Notes: generated by a model not told the origin, from the sequence alone. 40,070 bases of DNA from Streptococcus ovis DSM 16829 (GCF_000380125.1 NZ_KB904567.1:1490-41559), one strand, 5' to 3'. Shown: positions 7,557 through 16,369, numbered from the stretch's first letter. Numbers and translations: made by a program.

Positions 7557-7596
7557 GAAAAGGATAGAAAACACTTTCATCTTTTAAGGAGTTCCT

Positions 7597-8586
7597 ATGA
7601 AATATATTGTAAACAATAGTAATGACCCATCTTATAATATTGCTCTTGAAGCCTATGCTTTCAAGGAGTTGACCGCTATTGATGAGATTTTTATCCTCTG
7701 GATTAACGAACCTGCCATTATCATCGGGAAGCATCAAAATGCGATTCAAGAAATCAATAAGGAATATACAGACGCCCACGGCATCCATGTTAATCGTCGT
7801 CTTTCAGGTGGCGGCGCAGTCTATCATGACCTCAATAACCTCAACTATACCATCATTTCCAATAAATCTGAAGAAGGGGCATTTGATTTCAAGACCTTCT
7901 CAAAGCCTGTGATTGATACCTTAGCAACACTAGGAGTAGAAGCGAATTTCACAGGACGTAATGACCTAGAAATTGATGGCAAGAAAATTTGTGGCAATGC
8001 GCAAGCCTATGCCAAAGGTCGTATGATGCACCATGGCTGTTTGTTATTTGATGTGGATATGTCAGTTTTAGGAGATGCGCTCAAAGTTTCTAAAGACAAG
8101 ATTGAATCTAAAGGTGTCAAATCTGTTCGCGCTCGTGTGACCAACATCAATAATGAATTACCTAAGAAAATGACAGTCTTAGAGTTTAAAGATGCGATTC
8201 TTGAGCAGATGAAAAAAGAATATCCTGATATGGATGAATACGTCTTGACAGAAGAAGATTTAGCGGCTATCCAAGAACTTCGTGACACTCAATTTGGCAC
8301 TTGGGAATGGAATTTTGGTGCAACACCTGAATACACAGTAGAACGCAGTGTCCGCTACCCAGCAGGTAAGATTACTTCTTATATCAAGACAGAAAAATCC
8401 GTCATTGAAGCCATTAAGATTTATGGGGATTTCTTTGGAATTGGGGATGTATCTGATATCGAAGAACTCCTTGTCGGTACCCGCTACGAATACACAGATG
8501 TTTTAGCCAAATTGCAAACCATTGACACGACCCATTACTTTTCACGTATGACTGTAGAAGAAGTCGCAAAAGCCATCGTAGCATAA
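7597..8586 (+). CDS. lplA: Lipoate-protein ligase
   Basis: A 329-residue LplA. The N-terminal catalytic domain shows the motif RRLSGGGAVYHD (residues 67-78) and the lysine-containing KICGNAQAYAKGRMMHHG segment that binds lipoyl-AMP; the C-terminal accessory domain follows from about residue 245. It activates free lipoate with ATP and attaches it to the lipoyl lysines (K43) of E2 and E3, so it directly serves the operon upstream. ATG 7597 has AAGGAG eight bases upstream. Transcribed from its own extended -10 promoter and closed by a strong terminator. Confidence 0.93.
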   Translation: MKYIVNNSNDPSYNIALEAYAFKELTAIDEIFILWINEPAIIIGKHQNAIQEINKEYTDAHGIHVNRRLSGGGAVYHDLNNLNYTIISNKSEEGAFDFKTFSKPVIDTLATLGVEANFTGRNDLEIDGKKICGNAQAYAKGRMMHHGCLLFDVDMSVLGDALKVSKDKIESKGVKSVRARVTNINNELPKKMTVLEFKDAILEQMKKEYPDMDEYVLTEEDLAAIQELRDTQFGTWEWNFGATPEYTVERSVRYPAGKITSYIKTEKSVIEAIKIYGDFFGIGDVSDIEELLVGTRYEYTDVLAKLQTIDTTHYFSRMTVEEVAKAIVA

Positions 8587-8626
8587 AAAACATCAGGTTG
8601 GACAAAAATCCAGCCTGATGTTTTTT
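8586..8626. terminator. Terminator of lplA, also usable by the minus-strand unit at 8639
   Basis: AAAAACATCAGG(TT)GGA (8586-8602) pairs with TCC(A)GCCTGATGTTTTT (from 8609). A- and T-runs on both sides make it bidirectional. Confidence 0.85.
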
Positions 8627-8638
8627 CTTATTATGGCT

Positions 8639-8833
8639 TCAAGCCAGTTTGACGCGGTTTGTTTGTGGTGTTGTTGTAAAGACCACATACAGTTGGAGAC
8701 CTAATAAAAAAATAGCGAGTAGGGCCTACCATCCCATCTGCTGGAATAGTCCTATTTTATAAAAAACATAAGAGTTAAACAGAAACAGGTAGAAAAAGCC
8801 GTTTTTATAAAATTGTAAACGGTACTGTTTCAT
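8639..8833 (-). pseudogene. Small membrane-protein frame interrupted by TAG at codon 36
   Basis: On the minus strand an ATG at 8833, preceded by a near-perfect GAGGAGG site at 8849-8843, opens a frame that reads 35 codons, meets TAG at 8728-8726, and continues in frame for 28 more codons to TGA at 8641-8639. The first part contains an aromatic hydrophobic stretch (FFYLFLFNSYVFYKIGLF); after the stop comes a second one (ALLAIFLLGLQLYVVF) and a polar tail. Read through, it looks like a two-helix membrane protein of about 64 residues. The promoter at 8886-8914 and the terminator at 8586-8626 look intact. Most likely a recent nonsense mutation, otherwise a genuine 35-residue peptide. The family is not recognised. 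Confidence 0.5.
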
Positions 8834-8885
8834 TTGCTCGTTCCTCCTCGTTCATTTTCAATGTAACGAAAACTTTTGCACCTTT

Positions 8886-8914
8886 ATTTTATGGCAACGA
8901 AATCTATTTTTCAA
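8886..8914 (-). promoter_or_regulatory. Promoter of the small minus-strand unit
   Basis: On the minus strand TTGAAA (8914-8909), 17-bp spacer, TAAAAT (8891-8886), about 45 nt before the ribosome-binding site and start at 8833. Confidence 0.6.
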
Positions 8915-8959
8915 TAGGTTTTGTAAAATCAAATAAAAACCTTATAAAAAATAAATAAT

Positions 8960-8988
8960 TTGACAATATTCTTTGTATTTTATTTAGT
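8960..8988 (+). promoter_or_regulatory. Possible upstream promoter giving a long trhO leader
   Basis: A consensus TTGACA (8960-8965) is followed after 17 bp by TTTAGT (8983-8988), a modest -10. Transcription would run through about 175 nt of AT-rich DNA with no ORF before trhO. I see no terminator in 8996-9171, so this would be a long leader unless a processed RNA is made. Confidence 0.4.
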
Positions 8989-9094
8989 TTCTTAATGCCA
9001 TTTTAATGTTATTGGTATGAATAAGACAGGAAGTTTGCATTTCATTGTCACTCGATGCTACTTTCAAATTGTGATGTTTTTATCAAACAAATCA

Positions 9095-9124
9095 TTTCCT
9101 ATATTCCCGTGAAAACGATACAAT
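9095..9124 (+). promoter_or_regulatory. Proximal promoter candidate of trhO
   Basis: TACAAT (9119-9124) with a weak TTTCCT 18 bp upstream (9095-9100). Predicted start near 9131, about 40 nt ahead of ATG 9172. Confidence 0.45.
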
Positions 9125-9171
9125 GATAGAAGATTAAAATTATCTAATATTTTGGAAAGAATGAGAGTTTT

Positions 9172-10158
9172 ATGTCAAACGATATTCGTGTATTACTTTA
9201 TTATAAATATGTTCCGATTGAAAATGCCAGGGAATATGCTGCAGAACACCTTGCTTTTTGTAAATCAATTGGTCTCAAAGGCCGTATCTTGATTGCTGAT
9301 GAAGGGATCAACGGTACTGTTTCAGGGGACTACGAAACGACTCAAAAATACATGGACTGGGTTCATGCAGATGAACGTTTTGCGGATTTGTGGTTTAAAA
9401 TCGATGAAGAACCACAAGATGCGTTCAAAAAAATGTTTGTTCGCTATAAGAAAGAAATTGTTCACCTTGGATTAGAAGACAATGATTTTGACAGTGATAT
9501 CAACCCTCTTGAAATAACAGGTGAATATCTCAATCCACAACAGTTCAAGGAAGCTCTTCTGGATGAAAACACAGTCGTTCTTGATACGCGTAATGACTAT
9601 GAATATGATTTGGGTCACTTCCGCGGAGCGATTCGTCCAGATATCCGCAATTTCCGTGAGTTACCACAATGGGTTCGTGATAACAAAGAAAAATTCATGG
9701 AAAAACGTGTAGTGGTCTACTGTACAGGTGGTGTCCGCTGTGAGAAATTCTCAGGCTGGATGGTTCGTGAAGGCTTCAAGGATGTTGGCCAGCTTCACGG
9801 TGGTATTGTCACCTACGGTAAGGATCCTGAGGTGAGGGGTGAGCTTTGGGAAGGTGCAATGTATGTCTTTGATGAGCGTATTTCAGTACCTGTCAACCGT
9901 GTGAACCCAACTGTTATTGGTCGTGATTACATCACTGGTGAAGAATGTGAGCGCTATGTGAATTGTGCTAACCCATTTTGTAACAAGCAAATTTTCATGT
10001 CAGAAGAGACAGAACACAAATACGTACGCGGTTGTTCAGCAGAATGCCGTGCTCATGAGCGTAATCGCTATGTAGCTGAAAATGGATTGACCCGCAAAGA
10101 ATGGGCTGCTCGCTTAGATGCGATTGGTGAAACCTTGCCAGAAGTTACCCTTGCGTAA
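9172..10158 (+). CDS. trhO: tRNA uridine(34) hydroxylase TrhO (rhodanese family)
   Basis: A 328-residue protein of the YceA/UPF0176 family. It has an N-terminal acylphosphatase-like domain (about 1-95), a central rhodanese domain with the active-site loop CTGGVRC ([15 protein letters not shown]), and a C-terminal Cys-rich segment ([13 protein letters not shown]). Known family activity: oxygen-dependent hydroxylation of U34 in certain tRNAs, giving 5-hydroxyuridine. ATG 9172 has a modest GAGAG site. Monocistronic, ending in the hairpin at 10163-10197. Confidence 0.92.
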   Translation: MSNDIRVLLYYKYVPIENAREYAAEHLAFCKSIGLKGRILIADEGINGTVSGDYETTQKYMDWVHADERFADLWFKIDEEPQDAFKKMFVRYKKEIVHLGLEDNDFDSDINPLEITGEYLNPQQFKEALLDENTVVLDTRNDYEYDLGHFRGAIRPDIRNFRELPQWVRDNKEKFMEKRVVVYCTGGVRCEKFSGWMVREGFKDVGQLHGGIVTYGKDPEVRGELWEGAMYVFDERISVPVNRVNPTVIGRDYITGEECERYVNCANPFCNKQIFMSEETEHKYVRGCSAECRAHERNRYVAENGLTRKEWAARLDAIGETLPEVTLA

Positions 10159-10162
10159 AAAT

Positions 10163-10197
10163 AAAAACAGTAGAGGATGTTGCCTTTACTGTTTTTT
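10163..10197 (+). terminator. Terminator of trhO
   Basis: AAAACAGTA-GAGG pairs with CCTT-TACTGTTTT with small mismatches and ends in six T; the T-run leads directly into the next promoter. Confidence 0.8.
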
Positions 10198-10205
10198 GTT
10201 ATAAT
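10197..10205 (+). promoter_or_regulatory. Extended -10 promoter placed for a leaderless mRNA
   Basis: TGTTATAAT, with the hexamer at 10200-10205, ends exactly 6 nt before ATG 10212, so the expected start point is the A of the start codon. No Shine-Dalgarno is present. Confidence 0.6.
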
Positions 10206-10211
10206 TAGTAT

Positions 10212-10862
10212 ATGGAAAATATCATCAAAAAAATAGTAGATTTTACTAAGGGACGTCATCGTACCATTATCCGAATTTGTGGACACGGTGCATCTGGCAA
10301 ATCCACTTTTGCCCAAAGGTTACAGGCAGCTTTTCCAGCAGGGATAGCGCAGATCCTTGAAACCGATGCTTATATCGTCTCTAATAGGACGCCTCAAACC
10401 CTGTTGTTACGAGATGAAGTCGATGGAGTCGAGGAGATTGGCACTCTAACGGCCTGTCATCCTAGTCGGCATGACTTCGATAGTCTGAGACGTGATTTGA
10501 CGATGCTCGCGCGTGGGATGGATGTTCTGACAATTGATACACCATGGTCACCAGAATATGTATTGAAAGCTGACTGTCCTGTTACGATAGTAGAAGGCAT
10601 GACACCTACTTTTTTAGAGAAAGACCTCTTTGATGTATCGATTTTCTTTTATACAGATGCTGAGACAGAACTTGCAAGACGATTGGCGCGTGACACGACA
10701 GAACGTGGTCGTGATGCGGCATTTGTGAGACAAACCCAATCTCATCGCCGTCGCCAATACCAGCTCTATATGGAAAAATATAAGAAGGACTTCGATGTGA
10801 TTGTGAACCAGTCTAGCAATCAGTTTAAAATAGAAAAATGTCAGATTGAGAAAGAAAGATAG
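10212..10862 (+). CDS. Uridine kinase-like P-loop nucleoside kinase
   Basis: A 216-residue P-loop kinase with the Walker A motif GHGASGKST (24-32), an acidic switch region ETDAY near residue 55, and a basic lid-like segment rich in Arg (RRLARDTTERGRDAAF and QSHRRRQYQ). It resembles the uridine kinase/phosphoribulokinase superfamily; streptococcal homologues are called uridine kinase, but the substrate is not proven by sequence. There is no other in-frame start before the P-loop, so ATG 10212 is the start although it lacks a ribosome-binding site. It lies 9 bp upstream of the transporter gene, probably in one operon. Confidence 0.75.
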   Translation: MENIIKKIVDFTKGRHRTIIRICGHGASGKSTFAQRLQAAFPAGIAQILETDAYIVSNRTPQTLLLRDEVDGVEEIGTLTACHPSRHDFDSLRRDLTMLARGMDVLTIDTPWSPEYVLKADCPVTIVEGMTPTFLEKDLFDVSIFFYTDAETELARRLARDTTERGRDAAFVRQTQSHRRRQYQLYMEKYKKDFDVIVNQSSNQFKIEKCQIEKER

Positions 10863-10871
10863 GTTATCAAA

Positions 10872-11783
10872 ATGGAAAATTGGGAAAATCCCCCCTTAGT
10901 CATGTCCGGCCTTGTGTTAGGTTTAGCTGCACTTGGAAATCTGTTAGGGGCTTATTGGCTCCCCTTTCGGTTAGTTCTTGGGAGTATAGCCTTGCTTCTC
11001 TATCTTATATTGATATTTGGTATGATTCGTCACCCTAAAGAGGTGAAAAAACAATTGTATCAACCATTAGTAGCATCAGTATTTCCAACTTTTTTCATGT
11101 CAGGGATGTTATTTGCGACTTATCTACAACAACTGTTGGGGCTTGATTTTCTAGCGAGAGCCCTATGGTGGCTATCCTTTTTGGGAAATGCTGGCCTCAT
11201 CCTATTCTTCTTTTGGAATTTTACATGGCACTTTCGCTGGGAATTTGTCTTTCCATCTTGGTCAGTCTTGTATGTTGGAATTGCTGTATCTGGATTGACA
11301 GCCTCTGTTAGTGACACTTATGAAATTGGACAATTCATTTTTTGGTATGGTCTCGTTGCGACAATAGTTGTGTTACCCTTCATGGCTATTCGTGCTTATC
11401 GCATTGGCTTGCCTGAGGCAATAAAACCCAATATATCAACTTTCTGTGCCCCAGTCTCTCTCCTGTTAGCCAGTTATATCAATACCTTTCCTCAACAGAT
11501 AGATTTTAGGGTAGTTTGGATACTATTACTTGTTTCACAAATGCTCTATGTTTTTGTTCTATGCCAAGTTCCAAATTTACTCCGTCGGCCTTTTAATCCC
11601 GGATTCTCTGCCTTTACCTTTCCGTTTGTGATTTCTGCAACGTCACTGAAGCTTTCTGTCACAACGCTTAAGTTGCCTTCTCCTTATCTTTTTGGGGTAG
11701 GGGGTGAAACTGGGGTAGCTACTCTCCTCGTTTGCTATGTTTTTTGGCAATATCTTTTGTATCTAAGACAAAAAGCTACCTGA
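10872..11783 (+). CDS. TDT/SLAC1-family transporter (TehA-like)
   Basis: A 303-residue membrane protein with about ten hydrophobic segments and short polar loops, beginning MENWENPPLVMSGLVLGL. The pattern and the N-terminal P-L-V-x-x-G-L-V-L-G-L motif match the tellurite-resistance/dicarboxylate transporter (TDT) family, structurally SLAC1/TehA anion channels. Substrate unknown; TehA-like proteins conduct small anions, others export malate or sulfite. It is preceded closely by the kinase gene and ends in a hairpin containing its own stop codon. Family assignment is fairly sure; function is not. Confidence 0.75.
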   Translation: MENWENPPLVMSGLVLGLAALGNLLGAYWLPFRLVLGSIALLLYLILIFGMIRHPKEVKKQLYQPLVASVFPTFFMSGMLFATYLQQLLGLDFLARALWWLSFLGNAGLILFFFWNFTWHFRWEFVFPSWSVLYVGIAVSGLTASVSDTYEIGQFIFWYGLVATIVVLPFMAIRAYRIGLPEAIKPNISTFCAPVSLLLASYINTFPQQIDFRVVWILLLVSQMLYVFVLCQVPNLLRRPFNPGFSAFTFPFVISATSLKLSVTTLKLPSPYLFGVGGETGVATLLVCYVFWQYLLYLRQKAT

Positions 11784-11796
11784 GAGGTAGCTTTTT
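11770..11796. terminator. Bidirectional terminator between the TDT gene and rsmG
   Basis: AAAAAGCTACCT (11770-11781) pairs perfectly with AGGTAGCTTTTT (11785-11796). It overlaps the stop codons of both convergent genes. Confidence 0.9.
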
Positions 11797-12508
11797 ATAG
11801 TGGTCGTTTATTTGGCAATCCAGCTTTTCGTGGATATTTATTTGGCGTTTCTTTCTTTTTTTCCACAATGGTGAGCGTACGAGGATCGCCATTAGGCAGT
11901 TGGTAGTCCAGATTTTCTACTACTTTTGCAAAGAGCAAAGTGAGGGCATTTTTGGCTTGGCTCAATTCATCTTCTGCATTAGAAGCTTTGAGAGCAATCA
12001 ACTTCCCATTTGTTTTTAAATAAGGAATGGTTAGCTCTGAAAGGACTTGCATCCGGGCAACAGCGCGAGCGGTGACCAAGTCAAACTGAGCACGGAAGGA
12101 CTTATCATGAGCGAAATCTTCTGCACGACCATGGTAAAAACGAACACCTTCAAGTTCTAATTCTTCAGCTAAGACTGTTAAAAAGTTAATGCGCTTATTG
12201 AGAGAATCAATGATGGTCACTTCTAATTGCGGACAGAGGATTTTCATTGGAAGACTTGGAAAGCCAGCACCAGCTCCAATATCCAGTAGTTTTATCGGTT
12301 GATTGGTTAGATAACCTTGAAGGACAGGAGCAAGCGAATCATAAAAGTGTTTGAGGTAAACCTCATCTTCTTCAGTGATAGCTGTCAAATTGATATGCTT
12401 GTTCCATTCAACCAATAATTCGAAATAGCGTTTAAATTGTGATTTTTGTTGTTCAGAGAGCTCGAAACCTTGTTTTGCAAGCTCATCATAAAAGACTTCT
12501 GATTTCAT
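11795..12508 (-). CDS. rsmG: 16S rRNA (guanine527-N7)-methyltransferase RsmG
   Basis: A 237-residue class I methyltransferase (GidB). The SAM-binding motif [17 protein letters not shown] and the characteristic N-terminal segment [12 protein letters not shown] are present, followed by RAVARM. It methylates G527 of 16S rRNA; loss gives low-level streptomycin resistance in other bacteria. ATG 12508 has no Shine-Dalgarno and lies 6 nt after an extended -10 (TGGTAAGAT), suggesting a leaderless transcript. It is separated from pbp1A by a terminator. Confidence 0.92.
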   Translation of the reverse strand: MKSEVFYDELAKQGFELSEQQKSQFKRYFELLVEWNKHINLTAITEEDEVYLKHFYDSLAPVLQGYLTNQPIKLLDIGAGAGFPSLPMKILCPQLEVTIIDSLNKRINFLTVLAEELELEGVRFYHGRAEDFAHDKSFRAQFDLVTARAVARMQVLSELTIPYLKTNGKLIALKASNAEDELSQAKNALTLLFAKVVENLDYQLPNGDPRTLTIVEKKKETPNKYPRKAGLPNKRPL

Positions 12509-12514
12509 AGTTCT

Positions 12515-12523
12515 ATCTTACCA
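12515..12523 (-). promoter_or_regulatory. Extended -10 promoter of rsmG, leaderless geometry
   Basis: On the minus strand TGGTAAGAT; the hexamer ends 6 nt before ATG 12508, putting the predicted start point on the initiation codon. Confidence 0.55.
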
Positions 12524-12537
12524 TAATCTGATGAAAA

Positions 12538-12575
12538 GAAAAACTCAAATAAGTTCATCTTATCTGAGTTTTTTA
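12538..12575. terminator. Terminator of pbp1A
   Basis: On the minus strand AAAAACTCAGATAAG and CTTATTTGAGTTTTT pair with one mismatch around a five-base loop, ending in T's. It lies between the pbp1A stop and the rsmG promoter. Confidence 0.85.
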
Positions 12576-12580
12576 TCCAG

Positions 12581-14749
12581 TTATTGTCCTGCAGTAGCGT
12601 TTGGTGCTGGTGCAGGCTCAGTTGAAGTAGCTGTAGGATCATTACTTGCTGGGGTTCCTACACTTGGAGTAGAAGTAACAGTGGCTGCGGTAGTGCTTTC
12701 TACTGGAGCGGCGCTAGTCGTCGTGTAATTGGTATCACTAACATATGTATTGTAACGCGGCTGAGCTCCTGCAAGATAGAGATAGGAGCCTGAGCGGTAG
12801 AGGCCATCTGGCATTTCCCAATCAGTAGCTGTTTCTACCGGATTAAGGTAGGTCATCATGCTTCGGAAAACATCCGTTGCAACCAAGATACCGTTATCTA
12901 GGATTGGTGTTGACCGATTCGAATAGCCTGTCCAAACTGCCATAGAGTATTTTGTGGAGAAGCCGACAAAATTCTCATCTGGAGCAATCATGGAACTATA
13001 ATGAGCAGCTTCGTTCGAAGTTAAAATAGTCTCTAACTCTGTATCAGAGTAGTTAGATGTTCCAGTTTTTCCGGCTTGTGGGACACCGCTAACGGCTCCG
13101 TTGAGACCATTTCCATAAGTCATAACACTTTTTAGAACGTCAGTCATCATATAGGCAATTTCCGGTGTTAATACTTGTTTGCCTTCTGGAGCGAATTCTT
13201 TGGTGGTATTATCGGTGAAAACCACTTTATTGACGTATTGAGGCTTGTAGTAAGTACCACCGTTTGAGAAGACCGCATAGGCTGCAGCCATCTTTTCAGT
13301 GCTGGCTCCGTATTTACTGCTAGAGTCGGCAGTGTTACTAGAAATCGCATTTGAGTAGTGGATCTCAGGATATTCAATACCGACACTGCTCAAAAATTCT
13401 TTAGCTTTATCCAGACCTGTAGCTTCTAGAACTTTAACAGCTGGCACATTTCTAGAGTACTGTAAAGCGGACCGGAAGGTCATGGCGCCATAATAGGACT
13501 TGTCCCAGTTGTAAACAGGAGTCGTTGTTCCTGGATAGTAATATGGATTGTCGATGATGCTATCTGCTGTTGATGTATAGACACCGTTTTTTAATGCTGG
13601 GGCATAATCTGTGATTGGTTTCATGGTTGACCCGAAATCACGATTGGTTTCAACGGCCTGGTTCGTCCCGAAAGAAACATTGCTAGCCTGGTGACGTGAA
13701 CCAAGTTGAGCCACTACTTTACCGTTTGTCACATCGACTACGGTAGAGGCTACTTGGATAGTATCATCGGGGTAATTGACATAGTCAGGAGTATTATAGA
13801 TATTCCAGAGTTGCTCTTGAGCCTTTGGATCCACATTCGTATAGACATCCATTCCGGTTGTCAGTAGATTGTAGCCTGTTTTTGTTTCCACTTCTTCGAT
13901 GACTTCTTTTAAGTAGTTGTCCATATAGGTTGGATAGGAAGAAGTGTTGGTCAGTGGTTGAAGACCATCTGTCACAGGTGTAGCGACAGCAATGTCGTAT
14001 TGCTCTTTGGTGACATACTTTTCTTCTAGCATTTCGCCAAGGACAATATCGCGTCTGTGTTTTGCGGCCTCTGGTTGTGTATAAGGATCGTACTGGTTGG
14101 GAGCTTGTGGCATCCCAGCTAAAAGAGCAATTTGAGATAAATTCAAATCTTTTAACTCTTTGCCGTAATAAGCATTCGCAGCAGTTTTCATACCGTAATT
14201 TCCATTTGACATATAGACCTTATTGATATAGTAAGTCAAAATTTCTTGTTTGGTATTCCGTCTTTCCAATTGCATAGCAAGCCAAGCTTCTTGGATTTTT
14301 CGTTTGATATTTTGATCTTCAGTCGAGGTAGAGAAATAAGACAGTTTGATAAATTGCTGATCTAAAGTAGAACCACCTTGAAGATTGCCACTCGTTAAAT
14401 TGTTTAAGAATGCACCAGCAATTCGGATAACATCGACTCCTCGATGATTGAAGAACCGTTGATCCTCAATGGCTACAATGGCGTTGACTAAGTCACTTGG
14501 GATTTCTGCTGTCTTTGCATTTGAACGCTTTTCAGAACCTAAGTCAGTAATGAGCTGTCCATTTTTATCGTAAATCTTACTAGAAGTTGTGGCTGTCAAA
14601 GCCTCTTCAGTCAGTTTTGGAGCTGTTCGAACATAGTGTGCTACAAGCGTAGCTCCCGCGAGTGTCACAATGATAAAGCCAGCTAGAAGGATATTGGCTA
14701 TTATGACAAGTATTCTTTTTAAGGTCTCATTTTTCAAAATGGTCACCAC
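12581..14749 (-). CDS. pbp1A: Class A penicillin-binding protein 1A
   Basis: A 722-residue bifunctional peptidoglycan synthase: one N-terminal membrane anchor (about 11-37), glycosyltransferase domain GT51 with EDQRFF (catalytic E95) and GGSTLDQQ, then the transpeptidase domain with S374-TMK, SRN (432-434) and KTGT (561-564). The three beta-lactam-binding motifs are the standard forms. The C-terminal 50 residues are a Thr/Ser/Pro/Ala tail without domain features. Several starts are possible (GTG 14749, GTG 14746, TTG 14737); AGGTGG at 14752-14747 fits TTG 14737 best, so the first four residues are uncertain. It overlaps the end of recU, the usual recU-pbp1A operon of Gram-positives. Confidence 0.95.
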   Translation of the reverse strand: MVTILKNETLKRILVIIANILLAGFIIVTLAGATLVAHYVRTAPKLTEEALTATTSSKIYDKNGQLITDLGSEKRSNAKTAEIPSDLVNAIVAIEDQRFFNHRGVDVIRIAGAFLNNLTSGNLQGGSTLDQQFIKLSYFSTSTEDQNIKRKIQEAWLAMQLERRNTKQEILTYYINKVYMSNGNYGMKTAANAYYGKELKDLNLSQIALLAGMPQAPNQYDPYTQPEAAKHRRDIVLGEMLEEKYVTKEQYDIAVATPVTDGLQPLTNTSSYPTYMDNYLKEVIEEVETKTGYNLLTTGMDVYTNVDPKAQEQLWNIYNTPDYVNYPDDTIQVASTVVDVTNGKVVAQLGSRHQASNVSFGTNQAVETNRDFGSTMKPITDYAPALKNGVYTSTADSIIDNPYYYPGTTTPVYNWDKSYYGAMTFRSALQYSRNVPAVKVLEATGLDKAKEFLSSVGIEYPEIHYSNAISSNTADSSSKYGASTEKMAAAYAVFSNGGTYYKPQYVNKVVFTDNTTKEFAPEGKQVLTPEIAYMMTDVLKSVMTYGNGLNGAVSGVPQAGKTGTSNYSDTELETILTSNEAAHYSSMIAPDENFVGFSTKYSMAVWTGYSNRSTPILDNGILVATDVFRSMMTYLNPVETATDWEMPDGLYRSGSYLYLAGAQPRYNTYVSDTNYTTTSAAPVESTTAATVTSTPSVGTPASNDPTATSTEPAPAPNATAGQ

Positions 14750-15338
14750 CTAATAATTTTTCTTCTACAATCTTTAGATAGGGAAGGCTGGGATAGCCTC
14801 CCATTTGTATCTCAAAACCGTTTTTCCGAATGTAATCAATCGGCATAGATTTTCCACCGTTGTCAATCTGATAGAAGTCAATCAACTTTTGTGCTGGTAA
14901 GAGATAGGTTTTTTTCAGGGTTGAGAAGTGAAGGAGAACAAAACAAATTCCTTTTTGTTGTAATACCTGCGCCATGTGTTGAATCTGATGGCTATGAAAG
15001 TTTTTCATGGGCATCGCCGTTTTTTGCCTTGTTTCCTTAGCCTCAAAATCGATATAATAGCCCTTGTAAACACCAGAGTAATCTGTGGTAGAAGCTTGTC
15101 TGAAATAGGCCTCTACAATTTTAGCTCGACTACGTTTAGGGTAATCTACTTTGACAATTTGCACAGGTGTTGGTTTTTTATGAATAACAGCTGTACCATG
15201 AGCCAAGTAGTATTGATTACTGTCATTAATAGCAGATTCAAAACTCATTCCACGATTTGCAAAGTCTATTTGCTTTTTGCGAGGAGATGGGTGCAGGCCT
15301 ATGATGTTTTTCTTCACCTGATGAGGATAATTGACCAT
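14727..15338 (-). CDS. recU: Holliday junction resolvase RecU
   Basis: A 203-residue nuclease of the RecU family: N-terminal NRGMSFES, then the metal-binding core [19 protein letters not shown] with catalytic Asp, Glu and Lys, then HQIQHM. It cleaves Holliday junctions in recombination and chromosome segregation. ATG 15338 is preceded by AGAAGGAG. Its 3' end overlaps pbp1A by about 20 nt; the two share the promoter at 15371-15400. Confidence 0.94.
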   Translation of the reverse strand: MVNYPHQVKKNIIGLHPSPRKKQIDFANRGMSFESAINDSNQYYLAHGTAVIHKKPTPVQIVKVDYPKRSRAKIVEAYFRQASTTDYSGVYKGYYIDFEAKETRQKTAMPMKNFHSHQIQHMAQVLQQKGICFVLLHFSTLKKTYLLPAQKLIDFYQIDNGGKSMPIDYIRKNGFEIQMGGYPSLPYLKIVEEKLLGGDHFEK

Positions 15339-15349
15339 AGAACTCCTTC

Positions 15350-15400
15350 TTGATAGAATAATATCAGCATATTATACCATATTATAAGAAAAGAGTACAA
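15350..15400. promoter_or_regulatory. Divergent overlapping promoters for recU and the YpsA-like gene
   Basis: Minus strand: TTGTAC (15400-15395), 18-bp spacer, TATAAT (15376-15371) preceded by TGG, serving recU-pbp1A. Plus strand: TTGATA (15350-15355), 17-bp spacer, TATACC (15373-15378). The two -10 elements overlap, so polymerases would compete. Confidence 0.65.
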
Positions 15401-15409
15401 GGATTGAGT

Positions 15410-15943
15410 ATGAAAAGTGTATTAGTAGCGGGATATAAGCAACATGATTTGGGGATTTTTTCGGACAAAGACCCCAAAATTCAAATTATCAAAGAGGCTA
15501 TTCGAAGAGATTGTACTCGAATGTTAGAAAATGGTGTTGAATGGTTTATTTTTACTGGAAATCTGGGTTTCGAGTATTGGACTTTAGAGGTGGTAGAAGA
15601 GCTCCGGACTAAAGGATTTGCTATTCAGACGGCAACGATTTTTCCGTTTGCGACTCATGGTGAAAACTGGAACGAGGGAAATCAACAAAAATTGGCTCTT
15701 TTCCAACAGGCGGATTTTGTAAAGAGTGCTTATCCCCGTTATGAAAATCCTAGTCAGTTTCGAGACTTTAATCAGTTTTTGCTAGAAAATACAGACGGTG
15801 CCTATCTTTTTTACGATACAGAAAATGAGACGAATTTGAAATATTTGTACCAAATGATCTCACAAAAAGAGGAATACCCAGTTCAAGTCCTTCACTTTGA
15901 TGATTTAAATGACCTAGCAGAAAATTTTACAAGAAATAGATGA
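15410..15943 (+). CDS. YpsA-like SLOG-family protein (UPF0398/DUF1273)
   Basis: A 177-residue protein beginning [17 protein letters not shown], with GxxGxE-like [12 protein letters not shown] and a C-terminal [11 protein letters not shown] segment, the pattern of the YpsA/DUF1273 branch of the SLOG nucleotide-binding superfamily. B. subtilis YpsA affects cell division, and in many cocci the gene stands next to gpsB, as here. The ATG at 15410 with AAGGA six bases upstream is chosen over an in-frame TTG at 15404. Biochemical activity is unknown. Confidence 0.85.
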   Translation: MKSVLVAGYKQHDLGIFSDKDPKIQIIKEAIRRDCTRMLENGVEWFIFTGNLGFEYWTLEVVEELRTKGFAIQTATIFPFATHGENWNEGNQQKLALFQQADFVKSAYPRYENPSQFRDFNQFLLENTDGAYLFYDTENETNLKYLYQMISQKEEYPVQVLHFDDLNDLAENFTRNR

Positions 15944-15944
15944 T

Positions 15945-15974
15945 TTGGCTTGCTTTTTGCCTATATTTTATAAT
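15945..15974 (+). promoter_or_regulatory. Promoter of gpsB
   Basis: TTGGCT (15945-15950), 18-bp spacer, TATAAT (15969-15974), about 40 nt before ATG 16014. Confidence 0.6.
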
Positions 15975-16013
15975 ATACTAGAAGTAGCGACATTTTAGAT
16001 TAGGGAGAGAGCA

Positions 16014-16352
16014 ATGGCAACCATTAAATTTACGACAAAAGATATTTATGAGCAAGATTTTAAAATTGGATTTCGTGGGTATGATCAGGATGAGGTGAAC
16101 GATTTCCTAGATAACATTATGAAAGACTACGATGCCTATGAAGCAATCATCAAAGAGCTCAAAGGAGAAATTGCTCGATTGAAAGCGCAGGTGGCAAATG
16201 CACCTAAAGCTGCGCCAGCTCCTGTAGCAGAAGAATCAGATACATTACGTACAGAACGTGCTTCTTCTGCAACAAACTTTGATATTTTACGCCGTTTAAA
16301 CCGTCTAGAAAAGGAAGTCTTCGGCAAGCAAATTGCGCAAGAACAAGAATAA
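16014..16352 (+). CDS. gpsB: Cell-cycle protein GpsB
   Basis: A 112-residue DivIVA-domain protein. The N-terminal membrane-proximal domain (about 1-65: FTTKDIYEQDFKIGFRGYDQDEVNDFLD, then a coiled coil) is joined by an Ala/Pro linker to a C-terminal helix (FDILRRLNRLEKEVFGKQ). GpsB is a septal adaptor that links class A PBPs to division and, in streptococci, to the StkP kinase. PBP1A and the PASTA kinase are both encoded in this window. GGGAGAGAG precedes ATG. Directly followed by rnpB. Confidence 0.95.
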   Translation: MATIKFTTKDIYEQDFKIGFRGYDQDEVNDFLDNIMKDYDAYEAIIKELKGEIARLKAQVANAPKAAPAPVAEESDTLRTERASSATNFDILRRLNRLEKEVFGKQIAQEQE

Positions 16353-16369
16353 GTAGTGTAAAATGAGAG

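Noticed and set aside
8916-8942. AGGTTTT/AAAACCT inverted repeat as a terminator
   Set aside because: Weak seven-base stem with a long loop and no following T-run on either strand; it overlaps the upstream region of the small minus-strand unit.
9521-9712. Extra out-of-frame ORFs inside trhO and other genes
   Set aside because: They are shadows of well-supported genes without own start signals.
12581-12740. Low-complexity Thr/Pro/Ala C-terminal tail of PBP1A as a frameshift artefact
   Set aside because: The frame and codon use are continuous with the transpeptidase domain, and such tails are common in streptococcal PBP1A.
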